Position numbers and translations under genes: made by a program. Shown one piece after another: positions 11,501 through 23,057 of a stretch of DNA of 38,426 bases; within the stretch, counting starts at the first letter, position 1, and each line of letters begins with the position of its first letter. This DNA comes from Plicaturopsis crispa FD-325 SS-3 (taxonomy: Eukaryota; Basidiomycota; Agaricomycetes; Amylocorticiales; Amylocorticiaceae): NCBI GenBank assembly GCA_000827205.1, contig KN832573.1, positions 32,726 through 71,151 of the forward strand, given 5' to 3'. Below the pieces are notes generated by a model. The model was not told the origin of the DNA. It ran no database searches and worked only from the letters and a program-made list of their open reading frames with translations.

Positions 11501-11597
11501 TGTCAAAACACTGTGTGCACTCTTCGCGATGGACAGACTGCGAAAGCCTCGGGGCCTGGAGTTGAGCAAGTTCAGCGAGATGGCTGCAGTTCGACAT
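8555..11597 (-). CDS. UBP14: ubiquitin carboxyl-terminal hydrolase, Ubp14/USP5 (isopeptidase T) type
   Basis: This cysteine protease should disassemble free polyubiquitin chains in cytosol and nucleus. The model has 13 exons and about 790 residues, the usual family length. In order: an N-terminal cysteine-rich zinc-finger-like region (ECTQCFDNQ, CLTCFNGGC); the ZnF-UBP domain at about 180-245 (CQSC, WLCLTCGSLGCGR, GNGHGLKHFEESRHPV), which in the family grips the free ubiquitin C-terminus; the USP catalytic core, starting with GLANLGNSCYIASVIQTL (Cys about 320) and ending with SGHYVAHIR (His about 750); and two UBA domains inserted in the core (LEGMGFPLVRCQKALLATG and LADMGFTSAQARKAL), as in Ubp14. 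ATG 11597 gives MSNCSHLAEL. All introns examined are in phase. One (10316-10262) splits the codon just before the catalytic Cys. About 280 bp separate the start from the upstream MYND gene. Confidence 0.93.
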
Positions 11598-11875
11598 GGT
11601 GGTGGTCGCGGTCAGAGACAATGAAGACTTCAAGCTTCAAGCTTCAAGACGCGCGTCGCGACTTGCTTGTAAATACCCAGTGCTCCACCTCAGTGTCAAA
11701 CAAGTTTTGTCAGAGCAGTCAGAATGTTGGCAAAATAATCAAATAATAACAAAACAAATATGGACTGGTACATGCTACGGAAGCCCATGGCCAGCTCGTC
11801 TGTCCTGCAGTGGTATGCAAGATAATGACATAGATCACACCGTAAATGCGCACAGTCGAGCCCATTCCACCTGGC

Positions 11876-12623
11876 TCACTTCTTCAGACACCTCCTCACC
11901 TCCCCGCAGTTCCCGCATGCCCGCGCACGCGTCTCATACGCGCCTACACCAAGCTCCTGCGCGTACTCCTCGAAGTCCGGGTGGTAGTCGCCCTTGTAGG
12001 TGCCGTTGCGGCCCGCGTGATAGTAGGCGGGTGCTAGGTAGCGCCAGTGGTCAGTAACGCGACGGGGCGGAGGATACGCGTCAAACGCACCGAGTTCGCA
12101 GTAAGGGGTGCCAAAGTTGGACTTGTCGCAATAGCAGCTGCCGGAGGAGTGGTCGGACGCGCAGGATTCGCAGGCAAGGTAGCCTGGGAGTGGTGTTAGT
12201 GTTTAACAGTGCATTTAACGCGCAAATATATCGAGGCTCACCACAAGTCTCGCACTCTGCGTCGGGGAACACGCCGTCCTCGTCTTCCTCCATCTCGTCA
12301 GACCCGTCCTGCTCTGCGAACCGAGTTCCGCAGCCTGTGCACCTATCCTGCGGCGGCCTCTTGACTTTCTTCTCAGCGCGTTTCTTTTGCGCCTCTTCGG
12401 CTTCGTGGCGGGCAAGGATCGCGTTTATGTTCTTCTCGCTGAAGCAACTTATTTTGTGGGTGGGCCATGCCGACTTGGAGCATGCCGCGCTACAGCTAGG
12501 GCGGTATCAGCGAGATACCCAAAGGCAACAATCAGGATAAAACACGTACTAGGGCGTGCGATGGCAAGCCTTGCACTGTTTTGACGCGGTTTTTGTGCAG
12601 CCGTCGTTGGTGCAATTTACCAT
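11876..12623 (-). CDS. MYND zinc-finger protein, 211 aa
   Basis: Three exons (12623-12550, 12495-12242, 12183-11876) join in phase. Splicing at gtacgt restores an exact MYND finger at about residues 4-42: C-x4-C, CKAC, then HRTPYCSAACSKSAWPTH and a final Cys. MYND fingers bind zinc and usually mediate protein-protein contacts. A charged linker rich in Glu and Lys follows (EAEEAQKKRAEKKVKR), then a second cysteine-rich part with CTGCG, CETCG, CESC and CYC pairs, and a last CGNC near the end, suggesting more zinc sites. There is no SET domain, so it is not a SMYD methyltransferase. The exact function is unknown. It lies in the same direction as the deubiquitinase, upstream of it. The stop codon of the nonsense F-box copy lies about 290 bp upstream of this start. 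Confidence 0.85.
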
Positions 12624-12913
12624 TGTCGACGCGGTTGGTAACGATGAGTGGTGAGGTGACCGTGACAGGCTGTGACACTTACAGCTTACAGGCTTCCGCA
12701 ACATTCGCCAGCTCCCGCAACCTCTCGGCAACGCTCTTCGCAGAAAAAATACATGCATTGTCAATACGGTACACACAATTCGAGATGGTTTCAGAGGGTT
12801 TCGGCAATCGTCAGACAGCGTGCCAAGCGCGAGAGCTTCTCCGACCAAACGGTCTATCGAGGGCTATCGAGGGCGGAGGCGAGTTGAGAGTACAGTCCCT
12901 CTCGCAGGTCAGA

Positions 12914-14565
12914 TCATCGCCGGATTTCCGGCATGTACTCGCCGCGCACATATGGCTTTCCAGCGCTGCTCACGGCAACCAGAAACTTGTACCACATGAC
13001 AGGAAAGAACCAGTCGCTTTGAGCATTGTAAGCGATCCAAATCTTGGCAAGGGCCGGCATGCGCTGGGGCAACGACTGGAGGAAGGGCCAGAAATGGCCG
13101 AAGATGTTGAAGTTATCGACGAACACGGGGTATGTGGACGACGGAGTCAGATCCGCCAGCGAGATGCGCAGCTCCTGCAAGTGCACGAGCAGGGCGAGCG
13201 CATCACGCATGGTATCCTGAAGGCACAGGATCAGAACAATGAATTTGGGAGGGTGTGCGTACATACCAGAGAGGAAACGTGTTCAGTTCTAGGTATTCTC
13301 TCGTTGTAGCGTGTGTACTCCAATTGGAGCACCCTGAGGTGCGGACTGGACGCCGCGATCGCCCGCACGAGCTGCACCGTCGGAAGGAAATCGAGGGAGA
13401 GCATCAGCTCGGTGAGTGCTTTCATACGCGCCGTATGCTGAACGATGCGAAAAGCATCGGGCTCGGAGAGCGGGTAGCGCCGCGGCCACAACAAATATGT
13501 TTGGGGATCATAGGACCGTATATAGTCGTAGTTGGCCAGTACATGAAGGCACACGAGGCAATCGGGGAGCTGGTCGAGAATAGTGTCGGAGGGTGTGTGC
13601 ACATTGGAGAGTGCCAGAGACTCGAGATGCGGGAGGACTTCTGGGAGCCGCACCGGTGAAGCATGATTTGGCGAGCTATAGATGAAAGCAGAGGGCTGCT
13701 GCCAGGGGCCTTTGCATGGTGCGGCGAGGTTCATATGTAGCTTTCGAAGGCTGGGCATTCTGGCAACAGCAGTCGTGAGGGCCGCCTGTGTCCACGTAGT
13801 GCCATGCCCGCTCATGGTGAGCGACCGGAGGTGGGGCCACGAGTTCGAAACGAGGGTAGATAGTTCACATATGTCGCCACTGATTTCGAGCTCGAAGAGT
13901 TGCGGGGCAAGGACACGCAGGTACGCCTGAACGTTGAGCAGCTCAGACATTTGATCGTAGTATATCGTGCCGCTGTGGGGCCATTTGCCCACAAAGAGAC
14001 CAAGGCGTCGAAGGTGGGTGAAATGGGAAAACGCAGAGAGCTGGGGACCTTGCCATCGACGGGCTTTGACTGAAAGCTCATCTAGGGTGGGGATATTGCT
14101 TGCAGCTAGAAGCAGTGCATTGGATGGCGCTCCAGAGGAGAACCGCATCACAAGTCGCTTGAGCGCGGGGACGGAGGATAAAACGCCTGTGTACACGCCG
14201 ATGTCAATGGGTTGATTAGCTCTGCTATCACCTCGTGGGACCTTATCCCGCAAGTGCAGAACCCTGTACCCGGTTGATGAGTGGATATGCAGTGGAAAGG
14301 GAATGCACCATGCTCACACAACTTATTTCCATAGACCTCTTGGGGCAATTCCCCGATGTGAGGAATAGAGAGTACGGAAGATGATTGAGTTGCAATGTAT
14401 TCTCAGCGCCTTACAAGTTAGTGAGAGGGGCAAGAGGTCTCGGGCGGGATTTCGAGGTGTTTGTTCAGATCCATCGGTCTGTGTAACTGGGGTTGTGTCT
14501 ATGATGTGCTTGAGGATTATCTTGATCACATCGTCGTGCAACGCCGTCGCCAGTGAGTGTGGCAT
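12914..14565 (-). pseudogene. F-box/LRR-like paralogue with premature stop at the end of exon 1
   Basis: This is a close paralogue of the gene at 6756-8413 with the same three-exon layout: 14565-14318, 14263-13267 and 13216-12914. The F-box is well preserved (LHDDVIKIILKHI, LLPLSLTCKALRIHC), as are the repeat region and C-terminus (MWYKFLVAVSSAGKPYVRGE). The splice sites (gtgagc...acag, gtatgt...tcag) are good and keep the phase. However, codon 81 reads TAA (14325-14323) where the intact copy has TAT in LWKYVG, two nucleotides' worth of codons before the donor. Translation would stop after an F-box-only peptide of 80 residues. No other disabling change is visible, so the lesion is recent, a sequencing error, or a real short F-box-only product. 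The gene lies in inverted orientation to the intact copy. Confidence 0.75.
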
Positions 14566-14899
14566 GGGTCTTTCGTCTGCTGTTCATTCAATATCTGAGC
14601 TTATTCGGGCATATGAGGAGACATGCGACGTACCCTGGCTTGGTCAATTGTAGACAGGAGAGTTATCGATGACCTTCGATGAAATGTCCGGCGAGTTCGT
14701 CAACAAGGTTCGAGCGCATACTGATTTGCATCGATCGCTACCGTGACATGCCACGCACACTGTCACCAGTCACCAGTCACTAGATCCACACGAAGCAATC
14801 CACTTCATGGAGTGTCTGCAAGTGCGCGTAACGACGTATGACGGTGGGTATCTTGAGACAGCATAGCTGCGCCGAGAGGACGGCATGCACTCGTGTGCA

Positions 14900-15035
14900 T
14901 TTTGCAGCTCTGCCCGCGTCCAAGGCGTCTCGGCTCGACCCGTAATGTGAGGCGAAGCACCGAGGGCGCTGGCAGCGCGTTCACGTACGGAGACATCTCG
15001 ACGCGCTCGACGGAGTGCGGCAGTTTGTCGCGCAA
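14900..15035 (-). pseudogene. short exon-2 remnant of the F-box/LRR family
   Basis: After an AG acceptor-like site (acctcag) the minus strand reads LRDKLPHSVERVEMSPYVN, then LPAPSVLRLTLRV. This matches the start of exon 2 in the full copies (HLRDKVPRGDS..., VPALKRLVMRF). Similarity ends within about 45 codons and no F-box exon can be matched upstream. It is best read as a fourth, mostly deleted copy lying head-on beside the nonsense copy. Confidence 0.5.
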
Positions 15036-15934
15036 CTGAGGTATTCTAGATGGATGGCAGTATCAGCATATCGAGCGCTTTCTGCAATAGGACCATTTTG
15101 AAAGTCGACCGTACTTACCATACCACGGCCGCCCAGCGACTTCTGACTGTCGTGTGCAAATCGTGTGTCCTGCTAGCCCATCCTCTGAGATAGAAAGCCA
15201 AGCTGAGCAAAAGCTGAGAGAATAAGTAGTAGTAAAGACTGAGTCCGGACATGTGTCGGAGATGGAACTCCGTTCTGGATCCGTCCCATAATGAATTTCG
15301 CGTGACAGGCCAGCTGAGCGTCCATCATGCGCCCGAACGCCACCACTTGAGCAGGTCCCGAGCACCTGAGCACAGAAGACGCTACCAAAAGATGGCGAAT
15401 GTGGTGAATGCTCAAATACTCGACTTCAAGGACTTAGCTGACGCCCCGGGAAGCACAGGTTCGACCCCATATCAGTCGTACTTGGACGTCTCCAATAGAT
15501 CGCTGAGCAGCTGGTACTTATACTATGCGCTATCACCTGCGATCACCTATGAAAACGAGTCCGGAGGTCCAGTTTTGGTCTCTCTGCCATTGCGACAGAG
15601 GGGTGCAAGTTTGCTCATTTCTCGTTATTTTGGGGGGAGGCTTCGGGACAATCGATTTTCCTCAGGCGCCTGCGCATTAAGGCGCGTCCGCCGTAGAAAG
15701 GCGCAGATGCGCCCGCAACCTGCCAGAAATTATAGCAGGTACCCCATTATTTTCTGTTCAGGAACGTCGAGACCTGAATTATCGATGTTGCCACTGGTTT
15801 CTTATAGGCTGCGACGTGTGTTCTGTGGGAGAAGAGGGCGCACTCGACCCTGCTTCCTCGGCAGGCACCCTTAAGCATGATGCATAAATGGATCTCACCA
15901 TCGCTCGAAATTCCTTTCACACCCTGCTCTTGCC
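15036..15934. other. spacer with no supported gene
   Basis: Open frames here (for example plus 15251-15874) have no recognisable motif, and no consistent splice pattern could be built. The final 60-80 bases before 15935 are the immediate upstream region of the membrane protein gene. Confidence 0.5.
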
Positions 15935-17719
15935 ATGTCGCAGCCGTCGCCCCTCGAGATCCTGCAGGCTTTCGACCCCCACCCCACCCTGGGCGCCCTC
16001 GAGATCGGTGTCATCATCTCGAGCTGTTTGTTCGGCATCCTGAGTGCACAATGTTGGATGTACTTCGACAACTTCCCGAAGGACTCCTGGAAAATGAAGA
16101 CCCTGGTGCGTACCACGTTCTCCTTCTCGTGTGGTATGCACTGCTAAAATATCCGTTCAATGTACCTTGTCAGGTCGCGGTGGTCTGGTACGAGCCTACC
16201 TTGTATGCACTGTTGAACCTTACAATTTATAGGATGGCTCTACATGTTCCAGGTGTCTTGAGTTGGGTCACACGGTGTGCGTATCGCATGCTGTATACAC
16301 CTTAACCATAACGGCGAGTCTCCGGTGATACACTCCACCGCATGGCTGCTCTAATTTACCTCAATCCACAGCAATACGGGAATCCACTGGCCCTCGCAAA
16401 GACTCCAACAACCCTGAATGCGTCGACACTCCTCAGCGGCTTCATTGGACCACTAGTACAGGCCATATTCACCGCGCGAGTCTATCGATTCAGCGGCCGG
16501 ATATTCCTGCCAGCGGTATGCTGGCTCGTGTCGTTCTTGCGGCTCGTGGGCAGCCTCGTCATGGGCGTGGAGGCGATCACGATGATCTCCGTGGTGCAGT
16601 TTGAGGATGACTGGGGGTGGCTGGTGACCACCATTTTGAGCCTGGTGAGTCATTGCGCCAAATTGTGCTCCTCGGTATTTCATTAAGATCGAATTGTGCA
16701 GGGAGCAGCGGTGGATGTTGTCATCGCGTTAGCTCTATGCTACTATTTACGAGACAAACGGGATATCGCCTTCGACAGGTATTATTTTATCGATCGAGAA
16801 TCGTCTTCCCATTTTCTGAACCATAAATCGTCTTCAGGACTACGCGGATGGTAGATAAACTCATGAAATGGGCTATAGGTGAGTGCCCGCATGTACCTTG
16901 GACATCGAGCATGGCTGACAGGATCACCAGAAACTGGCGCTGTCTCTAGGTGACTCGGGGGTCATTCCTCCTCAGGCGAAGCATCTCATTAAAAACGTTC
17001 AATCAGTTTATTGGCGATTTCCGTCGCTATAGCAGTGCGTGCCCTCAGTTATTTGCTCCAGCATTTCTGGATCTAAGCACTTTCTCTTGTCAGTTCTCTG
17101 TCATGAGGGACAACTGTGAGTCCAACCGCGACCCGCTGGTCCATAAACTCACTCCACGAACGTCATTGCAGTCGTCTGGATCGCTCTATACACGTTCCTC
17201 GCGCGATGTGAGTACCCCACGCATTTCCTATGCGATTTGTATACAAGTACTGAAACCCACCGTCCCGTGCCAGGTTTCTCCAACTCCCTTCTAGCAACGT
17301 ACGTCCCCGAAACCCCCAAATCCCTCATCTCACCCCACACGCGCTGACATCATTCCATTCCGCACCGCAGGCTCAACGGACGCGTGCACCTCCGAGAAGT
17401 GTCCGTCGCCTCGCCGAGCACAGGCTCGATCCAGCGCAGAATGGGGCATTCCGGCTCTAAGGTGCGTATATAGCCCACACCCTCTCGAGGAGTAGAGTAC
17501 TGATTACTGAGGACGCTGACTAGCCGGGCATCACCTCGCCCATCGAGATCTCCATCGAGCGATCACGCGTTATGGAGTCCACTACTCCAGAGTTCTATAG
17601 CATGGATGCGGCGAGTAAATATCCTCTGTATGCTTTGTGTTTTGCTGACAGTAGGCGGGCTTCGATTGTAGATGCGGCGATGGAAAGAGGAAGCTGTATA
17701 CGACGACACCAAAGTCTGA
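15935..17719 (+). CDS. multi-pass membrane protein, DUF6534-like, about 330 aa
   Basis: The protein resembles the seven-helix DUF6534 family that is abundant in Agaricomycetes and has no known biochemical role. Fourteen exons join in phase: 15935-16105, 16174-16187, 16253-16313, 16372-16644, 16702-16778, 16838-16878, 16931-16949, 17007-17034, 17094-17115, 17172-17207, 17274-17298, 17371-17461, 17524-17610 and 17672-17719. Family-like stretches include TLGALEIGVIISSCLFGIL, CLELGHTVCVSHAVYTLTI, then QYGNPLALAK, and near the end LYTFLARCFSNSLLATLNGR. Hydrophobic helices alternate with short loops. The tail is polar and ends KEEAVYDDTKV. Two introns (16314-16371 and 17611-17671) appear to start with GC (gcgagt) rather than GT. 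The second exon is only 14 nt. The last exon is the least certain; other splice choices give different C-termini ending a little further downstream. Confidence 0.78.
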
Positions 17720-18007
17720 AAAGCTTCGGCACTGGACGATGGCAGCTATAGCATTTTCACTAGAGTGCCTGTCTAGCTTGGTCCTATAGCCTGGGCTAGG
17801 TTGTAATCATTCACCCCTGTTTGTATCATTATCTACTACTATGTACAGGAATGTGTGAGGTTGACCCTCGCTGTCCCAAATCTTGTTGCCTGTATTGCAT
17901 TCGCGCGTCAACAGAAGATCTCAAGGGGCTTGATGGACTCGATTGCAATGGAGCGTGAGGTGAAGGAGCATTATGTTGGCTATACGGGATATGCAAATAT
18001 ACAGAGT

Positions 18008-19007
18008 CTACCTATGGTAACGCATGGGGTCTTGTTCAGAGATGGGTATATCGAGATCGAGGTCCGTGGTAGAGGTCTGAAATGCCTCGTAGAGATATAT
18101 AACTCCGAAAAGGAGGAACAGCACAGCGCCGCCCAGAGTAACTAGAAACAACGAAGAGTTAAGTAAACCCAGCATCTAAGAAAGGCGGAGCAGGGAAAGC
18201 GTACCGTGTTTGACGGATATTTTTGTGGATACATACCGGCCCCCGATGACGGCGAGCGCGGTGCAGCAGGAGTGGCCTATAACGGTCCCGAGCGTCACGA
18301 GGTATACATTCTGCGCACGACACCACCAGTCAGAATGCAACGCGGAATAAGAGGACGCTGGGACGTACATGTGCTGCGCCAAGGGCAATGGTGGCGATCT
18401 GGCTGCGATCCCCCCACTCGCCGAGGAACGTCAGGATAAACGCCTGCACGAATACAGGCCCAAGAAAGAAGCTACAGAAATTCCGCGCGCCCTCCGCCAC
18501 ACGGTTCACTTGCGAGCGGGACGCCGTCCGCTTATGCCCCCTCTGCGCGCCCACCCCGCCACCCGCCTCCAGCGACTCCAGCGGCATCACATCGCCATGC
18601 GCGCCCACCACGCCCGTCCCATCATGCTCCGCATCGTCCCCCTCAATCTCCTCCTCCGCCTCGCGCATCTCCTCCTGCATCTTCTCGTTCCCCCCGCTCA
18701 TCGCGCGGCCCTCCAGCAGCATCTTCGTGCCGAACACCAGGAAGAGGCCGGCGGCGCAGATTTGGGTCCAGTGTTTGGGGATGAGGGCGGGGAGGAGGTG
18801 GCCCATGGCGGCGGAGAGGATGGACATGAGGACGAGCGAGCCGAAGGCGCCTGCGAAGACGACGACGCGCGGGTGCCGCATCGCGAGGATGGCGGCGATG
18901 AGGAAGGTCTTGTCACCGATTTCGGAGAAGATGATCATGGCGAAGGAGTTGAGGAGGGCTTGGAGCGTCCCTTCGTGTTCGCTGCTCCCGACCGCAGGTG
19001 AAGACAT
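18008..19007 (-). CDS. GDT1: Gdt1/TMEM165-family cation (Ca2+/Mn2+) transporter, 292 aa
   Basis: Members of this UPF0016 family exchange Ca2+ or Mn2+ for protons, mainly in the Golgi, and support glycosylation and calcium balance. Both signature motifs are present: EIGDKT at 29-34 and EWGDRS at 197-202, each opening a three-helix half. Between the halves is a long acidic, Gly-rich loop (about residues 105-170) with EEEIEGDDAEHDG. Three exons (19007-18369, 18310-18205, 18141-18008) splice in phase with 58- and 63-nt introns. The start chosen gives MSSPAVGSSEHEG; an upstream in-frame ATG at 19121 would add 38 unlikely residues. No clear signal peptide is seen, unlike yeast Gdt1. The gene converges on the DUF6534 gene with about 290 bp between stops. 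A CACGTG E-box lies upstream at 19250-19255. Confidence 0.9.
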
Positions 19008-20849
19008 GGTATGTAGCGTTCGGTCGTCGCCGCGTCCTATGTAGGTTCGTGGATCCCCTTGCAGATGCAGGATACACCTCGCTGCCGTTTCTGAGTTTTG
19101 GAAAAGGGAAATGGGATGCAAAGGAATAGCGACAAGAGAACGAGAGAAAGAGAAAGAAAGGGTATGTATGTGATTATGGCGTCGTTCAAGTGGACATGCC
19201 AGCGTTCAACAGAATTTTCGGTGTAACTACAGCGCAGTAGCCGACACGCCACGTGGGATTCATTCCAATAAAAGCCCGCGAATCTTCGTCCTGCAGTTCG
19301 TCAACTTTCCATCCTCACCAGCTGAGTACTATGCCATCTTAGTGTCACTAAAAAGGGTGCGATGACTACGCTTAGAGCCCCTCCTCGATAAGCAGCTCCT
19401 AAGCGGCGCGACAGACTTATTGAGGGTGTACAGGCGCCTCCATATGAACAAGCTGAAGCTCTGGACTCGTCCCAGCCGATACTTGCTGCTGTATATCAAA
19501 CAGAATACTCGACGAACCTCCGCTCGTGGACTCGCAGAACCAATTCGAACGCACGGCAAGCGAAACAAGGCTTGTCGAAGTACCATGAAGGCTCGGATTG
19601 AATCAAAGCTCGAAAGCATGTAGAAGGCAACGCGCACCGCAGCGGACACGTCAAGTGGATGCTCGCCAAGGAACACAAGAAGCTCGCCGAGAAGATGTCC
19701 AGCCTCGAGGGGAAAAGTAGCCCGTAGTAAGTGCGATGCAGAGGTCCTGGCCGTGCGTTCCACAGTCATAAATATGTACGGCCGAAACATTTCTTACACT
19801 CGATTGATGCAGAATGGCATCGCGCACTCTCCTGTGGCTGGCAATGCGGTTGCGTGCTAGCAACTGATCGATGCCACACATGCCATGTTCGCACAGACAC
19901 TCCGCATCGAGGTCGCCGATCCCCTGCTGTCATTCCGCGCTCTCCGTGCTTCCGTAGGCTCAAGCGCGATGCCGAGTTCGATTCAAGTGACTCTGTACTT
20001 TGTCTTGAGGTCAACGACGGGAGAAAACTCTCACTCTTTCCCGGTCCCCGTTGAGACGTGTGCGCTATGTCCAGGTTTTCTCTACCCCTGCGTACTTCAG
20101 GCTGCAGCTCCTTATTCGGTGTGCCCTCAACACATAGAACTAGCGATAGAAAGAGACCTCACAAATCGAACATTGCTTCCGGCATTCCTTACTGTCACAG
20201 ACGGATTCAGAATCACATCCTTTGTACGCTCGTTCTCTCTCGCGATCGCCAGGCCGCCGAGGAAAAAGCCTGCGCGCTGAAGACCACATGACCCACATCC
20301 CGGAGTCACGTGTACCAATCTCGGCACAGCAACATTTTCTCGTTCAACCGCTGGACCATCGACCTGCCCCGGTAAATCGATAACAGCCCCGCACAGTACT
20401 ACCCCAGGATCTGCCCCATCTATCCGCGTATAGCCTACACAGGCAGGCCAGTCTATTCAACCAGGTCGGACTTTTCTGATTTGAAGCCGGGGTGGACCGA
20501 AACCCAGCCCTTTTGCAAAGATAGAGGGTCGGACCCTGGTGCATTTTCCGAAATGCTCCAACCCAGCGCAATCGCAGTATGCACCTGGTTGAAACCTGAA
20601 CGATCATGACAAATCCGACTGATCGATTCCCCGTCCATATTCTGATCGTTCCCGAATATTATTATTATTCAAATATTTACCGCTCACTGGCAGCTCGCTG
20701 CTGCGCACAACCCACAAGAGGCATGAGTCCTATGCATTAGAGATATATAATACACAAGGGGGACAGAAGCACCATCCGTGCACGCGGAGCATGCACACTA
20801 CATCTACCTTTGGGCGTGTACAATGCGCGCATCCCGATGATGAGTGGGC
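19008..20849. other. gene-poor region, possible decayed coding fragment
   Basis: The first 300 bp are the upstream region of the Gdt1 gene. No complete gene is found in the rest. Around 19622-19728 the plus strand reads HVKWMLAKEHKKLAEKMSSL and then a stop, which looks like the Lys/Glu-rich end of a coiled-coil protein, but the frame is closed by stops just upstream and no splice partner was found. An 11-bp inverted pair, TTCAACCAGGT near 20457 and its complement near 20583, is also present without further structure. Confidence 0.4.
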
Positions 20850-21448
20850 NNNNNNNNNNNNNNNNNNNNNNNNNNNNNNNNNNNNNNNNNNNNNNNNNNN
20901 NNNNNNNNNNNNNNNNNNNNNNNNNNNNNNNNNNNNNNNNNNNNNNNNNNNNNNNNNNNNNNNNNNNNNNNNNNNNNNNNNNNNNNNNNNNNNNNNNNNN
21001 NNNNNNNNNNNNNNNNNNNNNNNNNNNNNNNNNNNNNNNNNNNNNNNNNNNNNNNNNNNNNNNNNNNNNNNNNNNNNNNNNNNNNNNNNNNNNNNNNNNN
21101 NNNNNNNNNNNNNNNNNNNNNNNNNNNNNNNNNNNNNNNNNNNNNNNNNNNNNNNNNNNNNNNNNNNNNNNNNNNNNNNNNNNNNNNNNNNNNNNNNNNN
21201 NNNNNNNNNNNNNNNNNNNNNNNNNNNNNNNNNNNNNNNNNNNNNNNNNNNNNNNNNNNNNNNNNNNNNNNNNNNNNNNNNNNNNNNNNNNNNNNNNNNN
21301 NNNNNNNNNNNNNNNNNNNNNNNNNNNNNNNNNNNNNNNNNNNNNNNNNNNNNNNNNNNNNNNNNNNNNNNNNNNNNNNNNNNNNNNNNNNNNNNNNNNN
21401 NNNNNNNNNNNNNNNNNNNNNNNNNNNNNNNNNNNNNNNNNNNNNNNN
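20850..21448. other. assembly gap of 599 N
   Basis: All bases are N. Its true length and content are unknown, and open frames that run through it are meaningless. Confidence 0.99.
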
Positions 21449-23057
21449 AACAAAAAGTACACGGCAACATTGGGAAGGAGAAGGCGCCGACAAATGGCAT
21501 TACATCCTCAGCGGACGGAGTCGCAGAAACAAAGATGCCAGACAACAAAGAGAACCTCACAGACCGAGGTGACACTTCGCGCAGGAAGCAAACACGGTCA
21601 AAGACGGCGTGGGGTTGGACAACGACGGGGGAGTTGAACTTGAGGGAGAGCGCAAGAGAGCAGACGACGAGGGACTTGGTTGAAAAAAAAAGAAAATGGC
21701 GTGCTTGCGCTGGGATTACCAATCCCGCCCGAACCCGGACACTGAGCCCAGCACCATTTTTGCTCAGCTTCACCCGGGGTTCGGTTTCAGGCTCCAACCT
21801 CGCGCAGATTCCGAAAATCAGTGCCAGGTGCAAAATATCTGATGAAGCTCGCACTCAAATTCCGCGGCTCCAACCTGGCTTCATTGAACGTCTGGCTGTG
21901 TAGGTCTATCTATCTGCTCAACGCCCTTGGTCGTCTCTTTTGCGCATCACAGAAATGCCGGCGCCGGCGCGCGCGCAACATCCTTTACACGCTGGTCCCG
22001 AGCGCGGCAGAGCATTTATCGGCGCGTCGTTATTGGCGCTTCCCCGCAAAACGCACGTCTTGACTGCGAAGGTGATGATGGCCCACGGATCAGAGGGGTG
22101 GTGATTGATTCTGGCGGACCTTAATGTGCATTGGATTTGGAGGACGGCTTCGGTGCAGATGACTTCGCGAGAGGACGAAGCGGCTGCTGGAGTTCGCTGT
22201 GGCCTCTGCGACAAGACCGGGGCAGGCTACGAACGAGGCTACAGTGCCGTCTCAAACGTGCGCCGCGGCGAAGGTAAAAAGACATTGTGTGGGACCTTGT
22301 GGGACTCGCCATCTCATCCGTCGGCTAGTTCTGCCATGATTGAGCGCTGAGCATGCAATCAGTTGTATGCACTCCAGGTACGCCTTCGCCTGATCGTACC
22401 CCCCAAACCTGCCTTTTCAGCCTCGCCCAACTGATCGTTTTGCGTTTTGGCCAGTCGAGACTCTCGAGCAGTCCGGTATCCCGCACTCCCCAGATCTCAC
22501 TGCTCAGCCAAGAGGTGCGGAAGCCCCGGGATACCGGCGCCTCGGTACAGTTCCCCGCATCTCCGCTACGGTTGCAGAGTTCCCCGCATTTCCCCGCAAA
22601 CGGGCTAGGTCGGTGCAGTGGGGCAGGGCGTCAACTCATTGGACCCCCCCCACGGCGTTCCGCATACATAGTAGCACCCTGAGCGTGGGGTAATTGGAAA
22701 TACGGATATGCGCTTCCTCTACGGTGCACAACGTTTCGATGATTAATCGTACTTATCAGCCTCACCAATGGATGCTAGCGGATTTCCCGCCGCTCTCCAA
22801 CGCAAGTCGCCGTATGCTGCTACGAGTAAGCGTATGTACTCCATAACTAAACTCAAGCGAGGGAACGGGAACCCGACAGAAACAATTCGATGTTATCGAT
22901 TACCGTGACGGGTGCGAGATTCTCAGCGGGCGCAGAGATTGCGTGCCTTTACATAGCCGCGATTCGATCGGCCACATGATCGTTAGTCACTTCACCTGCA
23001 ATTGCACATATGACCCCCCCTCGTCCTTTACACCCAGTCATTTCCATTTCCCCCAAA
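21449..23057. other. region after the gap, no supported gene
   Basis: Between the gap and the aldehyde dehydrogenase promoter I see no gene with recognisable motifs or a coherent splice pattern. A minus-strand frame at 21449-21854 runs into the gap and could belong to a gene lost in it, but its start-like region is only pyrimidine-rich. CCCCGCA-type motifs repeat at about 22550-22600 (TTCCCCGCAT twice). Confidence 0.4.

Noticed and set aside
12581-13309. Plus-strand frame of 242 codons
   Set aside because: Antisense to the last exon of the nonsense F-box copy and to the MYND upstream region; no motif of its own.
15421-15481. B-box-like GGTTCGACCCC near 15458 preceded by TAGCTGA, as if a tRNA gene
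   Set aside because: Only about 58 nt could belong to a tRNA; there is no anticodon arm and the acceptor stem does not pair over seven bases.
18369-19044. Plus-strand frames of 210-218 codons
   Set aside because: They are antisense to the well-supported Gdt1-type gene and Arg/His/Pro-rich, as expected for shadows.
20455-20594. 11-bp inverted pair TTCAACCAGGT / complement, considered as a small TIR element
   Set aside because: The match does not extend, no target-site duplication flanks it, and internal sequence shows no structure.
20730-21903. Long open frames on both strands
   Set aside because: They are open only because they cross 599 unknown bases.
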